Assembly (NCBI GenBank): GCA_022315425.1
Contig: JAIUPT010000019.1
Coordinates: 992,001 to 1,056,000 of the forward strand
From: Pseudevernia furfuracea
Lineage: Eukaryota; Ascomycota; Lecanoromycetes; Lecanorales; Parmeliaceae
Direction of reading: 5' to 3'
Length of the DNA stretch: 64,000 bases
Shown: positions 35,566-48,567 of the stretch, piece by piece
Layout of the letters: the number at the start of each line of letters is the position of its first letter
How positions within the stretch are numbered: the stretch's first letter is position 1
Notes under the pieces: generated by a model
What the model saw: the letters and a program-made list of their open reading frames with translations, nothing else
Database searches by the model: none
What the model was told of the DNA's origin: nothing
Made by a program: the position numbers and the translations under genes

Positions 35566-36184
35566 GCTGCCGATCTCTCTCTGCAAGGATTTTCGACCAA
35601 ACAGCAGAAATTCAGAACGCTCGTAAAGGCATGATGCTGTTCAGTATTAAAAAAGGAAATAGTATAGCACCCGTTCAAGTATACGAGTTGAAAGGCGAAG
35701 ACAGCAAAAGGTAAACACAACGGTTTTAGCTCTTGCAGGGGTCGAAGCAACCGGAGCTCGCGTCGCGCTTGCCAAGGCTGGATTGGCTCGGCGCTAAACG
35801 GGCCGACAACTTTCTCGGTCTCCTTTCGAAACCTGCAAAAGTGCGAGTGATCAGTGAAGTACCTGCTCTACTATAACTACTCTCTCTACCTACCAAGCGA
35901 CTACATACTACATACGCACAACTTTCAACCCACCGATTTAAGAACTTTGCCTCTGAGCTACGCATTCACTTGTTCACGACGACCCTGCTTCACTTCCCTC
36001 TTAGTAGGGCCTAGTCTCGACACTCACTCGTGCGAATCTCCTCGCATTGTAGATTCCTACCATTCCTCATTCCTCCTCGTGTCCACAATGCGCGCTGCTC
36101 TGCGCAATCTCATATGTACATTCAAATATTCTCTGAACACTTCACAGACATCCTCTTGAGGCAACCATTTCTTTGACATTCGCC
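35566..36184. promoter_or_regulatory. Divergent promoter, myosin (-) / Red1-like (+)
   Basis: About 620 bp between divergent starts. The half next to the plus-strand gene is pyrimidine-rich. No coding frame with family features. Confidence 0.45.
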
Positions 36185-39100
36185 ATGTCAAATTATCCTC
36201 CTCCACCTACATTTGGAACTTCCTTCAACCCAAATGGCCACATGGAACCACTCGTTGGCAGCTACGATCATAGTTTACCTCAATACCCGTATCCATATCA
36301 GAACGCTTCGTCTCTGTATGGCCAAGGCCAAACCAATACCATGCCTATAGTACCACGTACTAATGCGAATACCCATTCCTTTCGTTCAAATGCTCAAGGT
36401 GTGAAAATACCGAGCTCTGGGAACGAAGTGAACGGAGCCCCATACGCACTTTATGGTGCACAGATCCAGTATAGTGCCTTTCAATCCCCGGCATTCCCTC
36501 CAACGCCGTTTGCGCATGGCCAGCCTTCTTACGAAGCTCGACCCTTCAGTCAGCCTTCAACAAACTCCAATCTTCCCTCAAATTCTAGTACTGCCTTTTC
36601 AAATCTGAACGTTGCTGCGGAAGTCCAAAGCACGAACATTGGGCTTTCAGATACCGTTCCACCTGCATTGTCCGAATTAGAAGACGGTGAACTCGACGAC
36701 GGAGAAGTTGAGAAACCAGCCAGTCATTCAGCAGTAAGTACGACGACCTCGTCGGGACTGTCGCAACATAAATGGCATGAGAACGAAGACTTTGCGGACA
36801 GAGAATCTGGTCACCGTGTTACAAATGCTCCAAAACAACCGCTTCCTGGGCTTATCCAAGGTATACCCTGCTGCTCAACGCTGTTGACATGTCTGAGTTC
36901 GGTTCTAATCTCCTTTGGTCCAGATTCGCTTGCTACGTCTTACTCTCAGGGCTCCATTGCAACACAACCTCAGCCACATTCCATACGAAACGGCTTCATC
37001 GATAATTCAGATAGTCCTCTGGTTTCGCGGACAGCAGAGAACAAATCAACTCAACATCAGCTGTTAACGAACAATCCTGCACAAAAAATTGAGGAAGCAA
37101 GCCTGCAGTCGTCAGATCAGAAGATGGAGGAAGCCAAGCAAGCATTACGAGACTTGCATTCGCAAGGCTTTGACTTCAACCAAATTGTCAGTGCGGGCTT
37201 AAAGCCGGGTGTACTCCGGAAACTTTACACCATTATCGGGGTGCCAGTCACAGCTTCGTTGAGTCTACAGCAACAAAAAGTCGTGGAACCAGAGGTTGTC
37301 GCTAGTGACGTGCCGACTGAAAGCGCACCAAGTGCAGCAACTGTGAGCATTCACCATCAGCATTCTACATCACCGCAAAGAAATTCAAATGGTGAGGTCG
37401 TTGGTAATGACACTTCTCCACATCTGGTCACCGAGGAAGGCAAGATCAACAGCAAACCGAATGTTGCAGCGGCCAAGAGTGAGGGAAAATCAGTGCAAAG
37501 TCAAGCTAGCTTAGCGAAGTCCTCGAAATCCTCGACTTTAAATCCATTAGGTAAAGCTTCCGGGGTCAAAGCTGGCGAGACAAAAATACTCGATCGCAAA
37601 GAATATATTGCCCGAATGCTGGCAGCTAAGGCTAGCAAGCCCGCCTCGAGCGCCACTACTCCTGTGTCCCCTAAGACATCCACCATCACAGACCCGGGAG
37701 CATCTGCTCAAGTTCGATCGTCAGACGCTGCCACAGCAATTATTCATGCTACCATGCAGCAAGCACCAAATGAATCGGTCGATACCGCACCGGAAACTCA
37801 AAAGGAGGACTCGGATGTAGAAGCGAAAAGAAAAGCTCAGACAGATCTAGCACGGCAGAAAATTGAGGCACTAAAACTTCGTGAGAGCATTCAACAACAG
37901 GCTCGATCAGCAACCAGCAGTGACGCAATGAGACACAGTCAGCAACCTCCCGCCAAAGGTATTCCCAACATCCCGGCTGAAAGCTCTATTCCAACACCTC
38001 GACCTTTGCCCAGTCGCCAGAGCTCTTACTTTTCCCCAGCAAGCCAGAAGCCTCCATTTAGCATCCCGGGACTGTTTATGACATCAGATGCCCCGGAACC
38101 TGTAAACCCTTCGCAGCCAGTTGCGAACGAGGCCCTCGCAGTCTCCCCGCAGAGAGTTACTTACGCCACGTTCGATTCATCACAACAAGACCTTCGTCCA
38201 CACGCTGCAGTTTCGGCTCAATCGCCAAAGATAAGTACAACATCGCGCATACCCGAAAATTCCTTCGATCGGAACTCGGACCTACCAGCGACCATCGCAA
38301 AAACAACCTCAGCCAGTCGAAAGCGCCAGAAAGCTTCTGACTTCATCGATTCGCCTTCTACTAGGGTAAAGAGACCACTAGGACAGCAAGAGGACACCAG
38401 TGTCATTATAGACATTAGCGACGATGAGGTCAGCAACCAAACCTCGGGAGATGAATCCTCAGACATGGACACTGCTAGTCATCGAGATTCTCTATCAAGA
38501 AAGTCTCAAGTCATTGCTTCAGGCAATGGCAAAGAGAAGTCCGTCAAGAACCTGCCTCCACTGACTGATTTTCCGCCACGCAAGAAACCAGTTGTCATGA
38601 CGCCTCTCGCTGCACAGGCGTCCGGACAGACCGGCGATCTGAAAGGTCTGAAATCGAAGGAGATGGAAATCGAAGTCATAAACCGCAAAATTGCTGAGCT
38701 CGAGCAGCGAATTGCTATCAAGGCAAAGCAAACTACGAGCCGCACTCATAGTCCTGGAACTTCTAGCCGCGTAACAATTTCACCATCACCAGGTGAAACT
38801 TCACATCAGATCAACGGCGCACCGAATGTGCCCTTGAGTGTCTTAAACTCACGCAATAGCGATGTCGCACGTGTCGGGATCCAAGAATCGTTCATTGCGC
38901 TCGCCCGGGGGAATGATTCCGCAGCAGCAGAGCAGCTAAATGCAGAACAACAGCTAGAGGAAGTCGAACTTGCAAAGGCCGAGGCTGAGCGTTCCTTGGC
39001 TGCGGAACTATCACGAGTCTCGGCGGCGGACCAATCGCTTACGCGGGAAGAGAATCTACAAACTCCACAAGCAGAGGAGCATTCAAGTGTACGGGAAAGG

Positions 39101-40976
39101 GAGCAGCAATTCAAAGACGAAGAGCAGAAGCGGTTTCAGGGCGAGGAACAGCGACGTTTGGAAGAAAGCCAGAGTCAGCAAGCGCGGGAAGAAGAGACCA
39201 AGAAATTCCGACAACAAGAAGTAGACCGCGATCTTCAGGAGCAAGAACAGAGGCGGGCGCAAAAGGCAAGGCAAGAGCGCTTGCAAAAGCAAGAACGGCA
39301 AAGAACCCTCGAAGACCAACGGCAGGCTCGAAAGTCCGAAATAGAGTCAGGATTGCCACTCCTTGATGCTGAAGTAGAGAAGACAAGAGAGAGGCTTGTG
39401 TCTTTACGACAGGAAATTGCAGGTCTAGAAACGGGGCTCCAGAAAGGACTTGAAGGCAGGCAAAGTCTGATTGAAGAGCTTAATAACTTATCGCGATCTA
39501 GAGAGGCACTGCCTGGGCCTATGGATCTCGATTCTTGTGACATGGATGACAAACCAAAGCAATCAACAAGCATCGAAGAAACACCAGGTAAGTGCGCCTA
39601 CTTATCAAGGCCGTCGATGTGTTCAAAGTAACACAGATTGATTGGAATCTCTTTTGTTAGCTGTGACCAAACCTTCCACACCAATGGTTCCCAACTCGGA
39701 TCCAACACAACTTTCGGGCGCTGTGGGGTACGGTAGAGTGTTGCAAGAAAAGTCTTCTTCAACGCGAAGCACAGACAATCAGATGTCAGATGGGGAGCTC
39801 GAGGAAGATATCATGGACATATCCCGTAGCGATGTCGACGAAGCCGAGCTCTCGCTTTACAGCCCGAAGCCCCTGACTGAGGTTCAGGACACTTCTAGTC
39901 CCATCGACGACGAAGAGAACTATGAGCCGCCTAGTGAAATAAACATAACCCAACGACAGGAACCAGATCCTGATCCTGTCCTGTTGTACCAGGACCTCGA
40001 AACAGCGAAGGCCGATCTGGCTGACCAGAATGCTGAGGATATGGAAAAGTTGACTTCGGGTAAATCATCACCCGCTGCCAATGCTAACATAGCGGGTGAC
40101 GTGCAATCACAGCGTTCAATATCTCGTAGTCCGTCTCTGGCTGATGCCAGTGACCTCAATGATTATGAGCCGCCCGAGCCAGCACCATTAGGGGAAGAGG
40201 TACCGCGGTCTGCTCAGATGTCGAGCGTCGACTCAGAGAAATCCTTTTCTCCACCTGATGTCGATACTAATGATGTCGTTGCGCCTGCGAGCTCGGACTT
40301 AACACCAGCGTTCCATCAACAGGTGAGTGTTGATGCCATTACAGTCGGGGCTGGGTCTCAAAGTGTAAGAAGTTGTTCCTCTTCGCCAATGCTAGCTGAT
40401 ACAAAGCAGGTGCAAAAGCTTGAGTCCAACCGCAAATTGGGACATTTTACCCCGTACGAAAGTCCCTTGAAGCAATTCAAATCATTTCGGTATCATCCTC
40501 AGTATCTTAAGGAAGTCTCCAATGGGTTTCGATCATTGACTTACAGTCATACTATCAATCCAGACATCCCACTTTGTCGCTATGAGTTAGACGGCGTCTG
40601 CAATGACGATTCTTGCCAGAATCAGCATTTGAGGAGCATTGGTTTGAGTGGTGCGTTGATTGAGGCTTGATTGCGTGTATTCCTCCGCTGCTCTTCGACC
40701 GCGTCCTTGCATGGTTTTTTTGTTATTCGTCTCAGAAGTCCATGCAGTTCGCAAGCTGACCTAGGGTTCCTCACTCTCGCAGATGACAAGATCCTTGTTG
40801 ATCTAGGAGCCAAACCAGACGATGGCTCCTCACCTGACGAATTCGGCAATGGTCTTAGAGAGGTCATCCACGACATTCGTTCCAGGAAGATCCGAGATTT
40901 CAACATCGTGGCAGGAGAAATAACCGCCTATCGTGCCAAATTCCTCGGAGACAGCTCCAAGGTTTTACCCTTGTAA
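36185..40976 (+). CDS. zf-C3H1 zinc-finger scaffold protein (Red1/ZFC3H1-like)
   Basis: Predicted 1507 residues. Exons 36185-36860, 36924-39587, 39661-40650, 40783-40976. Long disordered regions carry SxxS-rich and acidic segments (LSELEDGELDDGEVEKP, VIIDISDDEV, SDGELEEDIMDIS). A Glu/Gln/Arg-rich coiled coil lies near residues 960-1100. Near residue 1415 is the diagnostic putative zinc finger CRYELDGVCNDDSCQNQH (C-x8-C-x5-C-x3-H), followed by a short conserved C-terminus. This finger is found in animal ZFC3H1 and fission yeast Red1, scaffolds linking the Mtr4-type helicase and the nuclear exosome for RNA elimination; assignment of that role here is inference. Intron 1 (63 bp) has no stop in frame. 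Confidence 0.8.
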
Positions 40977-41546
40977 GCAAGACTCGTAGAAAAACGACAA
41001 CCGAGCATAGCTGGCTTGGTATTGAGGAGAGACAAAATCTCCAGCCTCGGGACGACACTGCCAAAATGGCATTGCGTTGTCGCCACTTGGTTTCTTCTTC
41101 ATTCTCACCACTTGGATTCTTGCGTAGCCCATGGGCAATCGTTTTCCTTATGTGTAGCAAGCATAGCGTGGACCTTGGGCGCATGCAGCATATTCGCACG
41201 AAGATACCCCATTTCATCGAACGGTCTAGACGTTCTTGCAGAAAGAGCTGGACCAAATGATTACCTTTGAGACGCGTGTCAGATGTGTGGGTAGGGGTAG
41301 CGTCGAGGCGTCGATGAATGAGGGAAACGCTGTGAGCCGAAGGGGGGTTGAAGGGGGTTACCGCTAGGGATAGATATGAGAAAGATGACAAAAGACTTAC
41401 CTAATTGCTTTAGCTAGTAATTTATAATTCTGATTGATACCTTAGACTCGTAAAGCACAGCATTTTCCCAGCCATGCTTGATCGTGGAGCTGTGTGCGTG
41501 TGTTCCTTTTTGTCTCTCGGGTAGTTAGATGCAAGGATCCCGATGT

Positions 41547-41603
41547 CTCCATGTCTCCAAGTCTCCATGTCTCCAATGTCTCCAATGTCTCCAATGTCTC
41601 CAC
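41547..41603. repeat. Minisatellite with TGTCTCCA units
   Basis: Six to seven degenerate copies of an 8-9 base unit, (A)ATGTCTCCA, in the intergenic region downstream of the Red1-like gene. Confidence 0.85.
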
Positions 41604-41871
41604 AATGTCCTGTGGAGTTGCGCCTGCATGCCAAGAGAGAATCCTCTCGGATGCTAAAGTACCTTATGCAGAATTCAATGAGCCAATAGCCAATCAATCA
41701 AAACCCGCATGCACGTGTGCACAATGAAAAGGCCCAGGTCTGACTGTAGTGCATCATCTTGCCGTCGGAAAAGGAAGGTCATTGGTATTTGACCTTGAAC
41801 ATGGGAGAACTGTAGCTTGCCATTGGCTTTTCTTTTCCCAAAGGCACCAGCCATTTACTTACTTGCCGGCA

Positions 41872-41900
41872 CGGAAAACCAGGAAAACCAGGAAAACCAG
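41872..41900. repeat. Tandem repeat, unit GGAAAACCA x3
   Basis: Three exact consecutive copies of a 9-base unit in the upstream region of the PhoD gene. Confidence 0.85.
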
Positions 41901-41997
41901 GAACGAAGTGGGGCTACGGCCGAGGGAGCCTTGGCAAAGAAGAAAGAAGAGAACGCAGGGTAAGAAGGGAAGGAAGACATATAGGTATAAGTATAAG

Positions 41998-42005
41998 TAT
42001 AAAAA
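41998..42005 (+). promoter_or_regulatory. TATA box candidate for the PhoD gene
   Basis: TATAAAAA, embedded in a (GTATAA)n-like tract, lies 77 bp upstream of the start codon of the secreted phosphatase. Spacing fits a core promoter; not otherwise supported. Confidence 0.45.
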
Positions 42006-42081
42006 GGAGCTCGGAGAATATGTGGCATCGATCAAAGTCGTTGGCTGGGGTGAAAAGAATACCTTATTCCCTCTTGCAAGC

Positions 42082-44571
42082 ATGCTTCTTCAATTCCTAA
42101 CCACCCTTCTCTTCGCAGGCGTTGCCATAGCCAGCTACGCCTCCAATATCAACTATCGAAGTCCCTCTCACAACCATCCCGGCCTCGGCGTGTCGATTCA
42201 CAAGGCATGTATTCATGGACACCATCACCGATACAACGGTGCCAATGACTATGTACATAGGTCAACAAGCGAAATAATGGTTCTTCTCCGTACAGTCCTG
42301 CAGCCTTGAACTTCACCCATGGTGTCGCTTCTGGAGACCCTTTCCCCAACTCGGTCATCATATGGACAAGATGTGCCCCAATCCAAGACGATGTCAATGA
42401 CAACTCAACTGTCTCGGGTTATGTACCCTTGTATAATCCAGTTCCCATATACAACGAGACCGAGATTGCTCCTCCATCCACCGCTCCCATCTGCGTCAGC
42501 TACAAGGTCGCATTAGATAATGCCTTTGCGAAACTTGTGGATTCCGGCATGGCTTACACCAGCTCTGACGTGGATTACACCCTGAAGGTATCAATCCCTG
42601 CTCAGTCACTGGAGACGTAAGATTTAACAGGATCAGATCGAAGCCCAGAATCTCAGCCCGTACACTCGCTATTATTATCAGTTCAGTGTCTGCAACTCCA
42701 ATGTCACCAGCCCGATTGGACGAACTAAGACGACACCTGCACCCACTGATCTAGTGACCAAGATCGGTCTGGCGGTGTATTGTGAGCCTCCCTTTGAGCA
42801 GTCGCTTTCTCATAGCATAGAGAACCCGAGTTCCAAGAAGACTTCCGGCATTGAGAGCTTTGTGCTTTTCTTCTGGATCGTAGACTCTGTACTCTGTTCT
42901 CAAGAAAGAATGCTGACTCCGATTGCTTTACGCAGCATGCTCAAACTTCCCCTTTGGCTTTTTCAATGCGTTTGGCAATCCAGGTAGGATTCTCCTTTTG
43001 GATTTCCATTATCAGTCCATTGATACATTAGGCTTGTAGCTCGCAAGGACTCCGTCGACTACGTAATTCATCTCGGGGACTATATATACGAGTACAAGAA
43101 CGGTGACTACGGTTGGGGACAGAGCCTTGGGAGAATTCCGCTCCCAGACCGAACAATTTTCACGCTCTATGACTATCGAAAGCGAATAGCAACATACAGG
43201 ACCGACCTGGATCTTCTTCTCAGTCATCAAACCTTCCCCTGGATTCCGGTTTGGGATGATCATGAAGTCGCTGATAATACTTACCGCGATGGCTCTTCAG
43301 GTACGTACATATCGGAGCGGAGCATTTCCCAGACCTTGATGTGCATCGGAAGACTTGTTTTGAAGCGGGAATGGCCTCTTCGCCTTATTATGCTCCCTAG
43401 AGCCGTCCTGCAAAGCGAACCCGTTTCATGGAACTGTTATGCTGACCTTGCAAATCTTATCAGAGTTGAACAACACCGAGGCCTCGTTCATTGGGGACGG
43501 TGGAGTTAGTGTTGATCAGCGAAAGATGAACGCTGTTCGAGCTTACTTTGAGTGGATGCCTATTCGCCAAGTTGAGATGGACGACAATTTGCGAATATGG
43601 AGAAGCTTTTCGATCGGCACCCTGCTTGACCTTATCATGCTTGATACTCGTCACTACGACAGATCCATCACGGATCTGTACTGGAATACACATTACGTTC
43701 ACCAGATCTCCGACGACGCAGGCCGTTCGATGATGGGCAGCCGCCAGGAGAACTGGTTCTACAGCCAGCTCAAATCTTCGGCGCAAAGGGCTGCAACTTG
43801 GAGAGTGATCGGATCGCAAACCGTTTTCTCCCGGATCAATGAATCCATTGCGTACGGAAATGTCGATCCACTCGATTATGATGCATGGGTACGTGATTCC
43901 TCCAGCTCTTCATTCCCTGGTTGGTACAGCATCATCGCCCAATCTGTTCCCACACTCAACTGCTAGCTCCTATTGGAGATGCTGATCTAGAGGATTGCTA
44001 GGATGGTTACCAAGCGAATCGAAACAGAACATTCCAGACTCTGTACGACAACAACATTGGCAACAATATTGTCATCTCTGGCGATTCTCATGCAAATTGG
44101 GCCACCGACCTCATCTGGCTCGATGAGCACCCGTACGATCCCACGACAGGGAACGGCAGCATCGGAGTTGAATTCGCGGGGACAGCTGTCTCATCGCCGT
44201 CACCTTATGGCCAGAACATCACTATAGCCAAGGCCAACAATGCGAGCAATTATCTTGTCCAATACAACCGCGAGCTGCAATGGTCGGAGCTTTACTATCG
44301 CGGCTACTTTGAGCTTCAAATCAGCCACGCGTCGGTAGAGGCAAATTACTTCGGGATGCCAACCATTGTCAACCGGAATCCGAATGAGATCAGCTTGGCA
44401 AATTTCACAGTTTTGAGCGGGGCCAATGCCCTACAGAGAGATCCAAGTCCTGGTGGTGGAGTTGTGGAAAATGGAGCATTGAAGCTGGGCAAAACCGTGC
44501 AGACCAACTCGACCAACAATACTGCGACCGGGATGTATTTCATCTCAAATGATCCCGTAGAAGATTTGTGA
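42082..44571 (+). CDS. Secreted PhoD-type alkaline phosphatase/phosphodiesterase
   Basis: Predicted 619 residues. Exons 42082-42208, 42304-42587, 42637-42781, 42936-42983, 43040-43300, 43464-43888, 44002-44571; the first two junctions are less certain. A signal peptide (MLLQFLTTLLFAGVAIAS) opens the protein, then the PhoD N-terminal domain (FTHGVASGDPFPNSVIIWTR). The calcineurin-like metal site follows: VYSCSNFPFGFFN, YVIHLGDYIYEY, PVWDDHEVADN and VISGDSHANW. Several N-x-S/T sites (NNST, NETE, NATG) fit secretion. PhoD enzymes release phosphate from phosphodiesters and monoesters outside the cell. Seven exons for 620 residues is intron-rich for this window; three introns exceed 110 bp. Confidence 0.9.
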
Positions 44572-45123
44572 AGGATACGACGCATCGGAGTGTCTTTCTG
44601 AAATCAGGTATTGAGCCACGTAGAAAAAGTTGGGGAAGATAAAAATGTAGAAAGGAATGAATGAATCAAGTAAGGTACGCATCTTTGAATCGTGCTGTAA
44701 CCATCTCAAGCTTGGTCAGCAAGCAGTAGGCGTAGATCTACTGTAAATATACTCAAAGTCAGAGTGAATAGCAATGGCAGTGGTAGTGGTAGTGGTAGTG
44801 GTAGTGAGATGGTGGTGGTGGTGGTAGTGAGATGGTGATGGTGAGGCTGTTGAATGTTGAAGCATGGACCCGCATTGATCTGCAATGCAAGGGCGGAATG
44901 ATTATTGGCTCGCCTATTCTCACTAATCCCAGCTAGCTCGGGGCCTGGTTCGGGTCTTATTAGGTAGTACTATTATTACCTTAGGGGACCCTTGATTTCG
45001 GGGCTTCAGCTCTTTCCCAGAGCTTCCCCTTCGACTTCCATCCCCTTCCACTTTACCTTTCCCCTCCTTTTCCATCAATCGCTCTATTCATTTGACTACC
45101 AACAACCCACCTCGTTTCCCACA
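44572..45123. promoter_or_regulatory. Intergenic with GGTAGT/GGTGGT microsatellite
   Basis: About 550 bp. A GTGGTA/GGTGGT simple repeat runs from about 44777 to 44841. The last 90 bp before 45124 are strongly pyrimidine-rich, a usual fungal transcription-start feature. Confidence 0.5.
44777..44841. repeat. (GGTAGT)n / (GGT)n microsatellite
   Basis: About 65 bp of imperfect GTGGTA and GGT units with GAGATG interruptions, between the PhoD gene and the small acidic gene. Confidence 0.85.
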
Positions 45124-45826
45124 ATGTCTACAAGAAAGAGAAAGCAGGACGAAGTGGTGGAACTCCAAGCACTCCCAAGCGATGAGAGTGACGAGGAAGA
45201 AGAGTAAGACAAGCCTTCTTGACGTCATGCCCTCACCGACTGCACTTTTATCCCCAGACAGAGGTCAATTGACCGCTCTGCTCTACTGCAAGAGTCTTGT
45301 GTCTTGTACACTCGACTTGCTGCCATACACCCACTCACTCAGCTCTTTTCCCTTCAAAGGCGGCGCTCCCACTGACATTCGGCGCTCAGATACGAGGAAT
45401 CTGATGCGTCTGACCCTGGCGAAGACGAGGTGTCTTCCGAAGAAGAGGAAGACGAGGGAGCTGCTGAAGGTACAGATAATTTCAATGGCTCTTATCTCCG
45501 GTAGGACGCAAGTTGACGGATACCTCACAGCGCCCCCAGCTGCCAAGAAGCGCAAGACAGCTCCCGCCTCCAACAAGGACGCCCCGGAAGTAGTGAGCGA
45601 CGAGGAGGAGGAGGAGGAGGAGGAACCCGAGGAAGTTTCCGATGAAGAAGCTCTACCCGTGGAAGATGACGAGGATGAAGACGGCGAGGGCGAAAGCGCC
45701 GAGGAGGCCCAGGGAGTCGAAGCAACAGCCAAGTCGAGTGGACCCGCTGCGTCGGCAAAGGCCGCAAAGGGATCAGCAGTCCCGACAGAGGACGACCTAG
45801 AAGAAGTGAAAGGTGATTTGGAGTAA
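45124..45826 (+). CDS. Small acidic nuclear protein, function unknown
   Basis: Predicted 157 residues. Exons 45124-45203, 45390-45469, 45513-45826. The protein starts MSTRKRKQDEVVELQALPS and alternates basic KRK patches (AAKKRKTAPASNK) with acidic runs (SDEEEEEEEEPEEVSDEE). This composition suits a histone-binding or ribosome-related nuclear protein, but I do not recognise the family and do not assign a role. Exon 3 is fixed by joining at CGCAAG/TT, which keeps the acidic frame; the 43-bp second intron is near the lower limit for fungi. Low-complexity coding makes the exact splice sites less sure. Confidence 0.65.
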
Positions 45827-46994
45827 AAGTACACTTGATAGAGGAACGTCGGCTATTATGGGATCGCTGCAGGAGGAGAAGCCGATTTTTGATAGGTATA
45901 TCGAAGCTGGTTGGCAAGACGGAACATTCTGACTTGTCATTCATTCCCGCACATTTGAGGCCCATCCGCTACCTACCCATTTACCATCCTTCCAAAACCA
46001 AATTAGCGTGCGGTGATTGACAATTCTTCTCCATATCCGTCTCCTTATGCATTTCTAACAATGTGGCAAAGGGGGCCCCGTTCGATGCCCTTCTCTCAGA
46101 GTCATCCGTTGAGCGTTCAAGACCGCTTATGTCAACGCTCTATGGGGGGGTAACCCGTACAGACGTGAGTAAACTCGGTGCTGTGCAAGTCGAGGTAGGG
46201 ACCTCGGGAATTAAAGGATGCAAGGAAATTGCCCTGAACGTGAGATGTAGAAGTAGATAGGAGATTGCACGGGCGCGTATCAAGGAAACACAATCAGGAC
46301 ACACGCCTGGCGGTACCCGAGGCCGGCGGTTGTGTTGGTCAGGCGAAGAGACTCTTGTGTGGCAACAAGGGCTTTTTTTTTTCCCTTCGTCGGTCTCGCA
46401 GTTATTAAAGAAGGCGAAAGACGATGCAATTCCCTTGCAGTGAAAGCCTCTGAGTTGTACCTAGCCATTGGAGGACTCTCGGGGTGTATACTACTAGTAC
46501 TTATTACTACCAGTAGTTCGACTAATAACAACAAAGAAGCTTATCTGAGGTACCGCCATTTGCATTCATTTACAAGTACGAATAGACGGTTAAAAACCCA
46601 ATATCACCATATGCCGGAAGTAGCTACACTACCGTGACTTCCCCCCCCCCACCAAACCCCCAGGTGCGCTATCCGGGTAGTCTGGGGTGGGGTGTGATTA
46701 CCGTGTGAATTATTAGACTGGTCACTCCGTCGCTAAACGCTTCTTGCTGGCGAAAGAAGGACCGACAGCGCAGATTAGTAAAAAGGCGCTCTTGGTCAGA
46801 TGGTGGACGCCATTGGCTGGTGACAAGCACTTGAAGTTGAATTGTCGTTTCTAGTCCGCGGAATGCCGGCGCCAGCCGAGCCCATGTCCTGAGAAGTGAG
46901 AACGTACACCTTGTGACCTTGAACAACCCCACGGTTATCATGATTCTTTTAATAGAGTGGTGGACGAACGCAGGGGATACCAGTTATCATCATA
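45827..46994. promoter_or_regulatory. Intergenic, upstream of isovaleryl-CoA dehydrogenase
   Basis: About 1.2 kb without a family-like frame. Contains a T run at about 46374-46382 and a C run at 46641-46650. It should carry the isovaleryl-CoA dehydrogenase promoter. Confidence 0.4.
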
Positions 46995-48567
46995 ATGTCT
47001 ACTCCTCATATAGCCCGATCCATCACCAATACCATTCGTCAGGTCGCTCGTTCCAGACCAAGGTCATTCCACGTGACGGTCCAGCGTGCAGCGTCAACCA
47101 AACACCCTAGTGGCTTCGTACCCCCAACCATTGAAGACCTCGCAGAATTAAGAGAGCGTGTGCAAGAGTTCGCTCGTGAGCCATGACGCTCCTCGCTCCC
47201 AAATATGGCCTCTGAAGCAATATTTAGGACGAGAAATATCGGAAGAGGTTGCTGCAAGAACGGACCGCGAGAATGAATTTCCTTCAGATATGTGGAGAAA
47301 ATTCGGGCAAGCAGGGTATGTAGCATCCAAGGCATTCAAGTTGCAACGGAGCTAACTGCCAGAAAGCTTTCTGGGTATCACGGCAGATGAGGATTACGGA
47401 GGGCTAGCAATGGGCTATCAGGCGCATTGCATCGTAATGGAGGAGATCAGTAAGGCTTCAGGTTAGGCGTCTGCCTCACGAGATTATTAAAACAAACGCT
47501 CATAGTATTAGGTAGCATTGGGCTTTCGTACGCTGCACACTCCCAGCTTTGCATCAATCAGCTGTCTCTGAACGGCAACAATGACCAGAAACAGAGGTTT
47601 CTTCCCGGCTTGATATCAGGGCAGAAGGTCGGCGCGTTGGCAATGTCAGAAAATTCCGCAGGCTCTGATGTAGTCAGTATGAAAACAACAGCGAAAGCGG
47701 TGACTGGAGGGTGGGTGCTCAACGGCTCTAAAATGTGGATTACGAATGTGGGCTTGCAAATCCACTTCTCCATGCGGGAACAGAAGCTCAAGGCGTCGTA
47801 CAGGGACCAGATGCCGACCACATCGTCGTTTATGCAAAGACAGAGCCCGACAAAGGCTCCAAAGGCATGACTGCCTTCATCCTCGACAGCACAGCACCGG
47901 GCTTTTCCTGCGCTCGCAAACTTGACAAACTTGGTATGCGGGGGTCTAACACTGGCGAGTTAGTATTCGAGGACGTATTCGTCCCTCGAGAGAATATGCT
48001 CGGTCAAGTGAATCACGGCGTTAGAGTCTTGATGGAAGGTTTGGATATCGAAAGGCTGGTTCTCAGCGCCGGACCGCTAGGGTAAGAGAGCCCTTTTGGG
48101 TCCCACTTCGTTGGGAGATGTTGTTCTAACGTCTTGTCAAATTTAGCTTAATGTCGTCCGCTTTGGCCCTCATCCTCCCCTACACTCACAACCGCACCCA
48201 GTTTTCGACACCAATTGCGCACAACCAACTCATTCAAGCAAAGCTCGCAGACATGTACACCAAATATCGCGCCTCATCCTCTTACACGTACGCCGTCGCT
48301 GCTGCTCTTGACTCCGCTCATTCTACTCCCAACAATGCTCCAAGTACCAAGGACTGTGCTGGTGCTATCTTGTATGCGGCGGAGAGAGCAACGGAATGCG
48401 CGCTTGATGCCATCCAGTTGATGGGAGGTATGGGCTATATGAATGAAGTGCCGGCTGGAAGGCTGCTTAGGGACGCAAAATTATATGAGATCGGAGCGGG
48501 AACGAGTGAGATAAGGAGAATTGTCATTGGGAGGGCTTTCAATAAGGAGTACGATGAGGGGAGGTAG
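46995..48567 (+). CDS. ivdA: Isovaleryl-CoA dehydrogenase, mitochondrial
   Basis: Predicted 432 residues. Exons 46995-47175, 47228-47315, 47367-47461, 47512-47747, 47804-48081, 48147-48567. An Arg/Ser-rich mitochondrial presequence (residues 1-35) precedes the acyl-CoA dehydrogenase fold: LGITADEDYGGLAMGY, LAMSENSAGSDVVSMKT, WITNGPDADHIVVYAKT, GMRGSNTGELVFEDVFVP, QLMGGMGYMNE and EIGAGTSEIRR. The segment GLDIERLVLSAGPLG holds the glutamate (about residue 282) in the position used as catalytic base by isovaleryl-CoA dehydrogenase rather than other family members. It oxidises isovaleryl-CoA to 3-methylcrotonyl-CoA with FAD. The next enzyme of leucine breakdown is encoded by the convergent neighbour. 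Confidence 0.93.

Larger units (their letters stand above)
40977..42081. promoter_or_regulatory. Intergenic, Red1-like / PhoD
   Basis: About 1.1 kb between two plus-strand genes. It holds two short tandem repeats (about 41547-41603 and 41872-41900) and a TATAAAAA box at 41998-42005, 77 bp before the PhoD start. Open frames here (for example 41749 onward) include the repeats and lack family features. Confidence 0.45.

Noticed and set aside
41749..42309. 186-codon frame covering the PhoD upstream region
   Set aside because: It contains tandem repeats and the TATA-like tract and is in another frame from the signal peptide at 42082.
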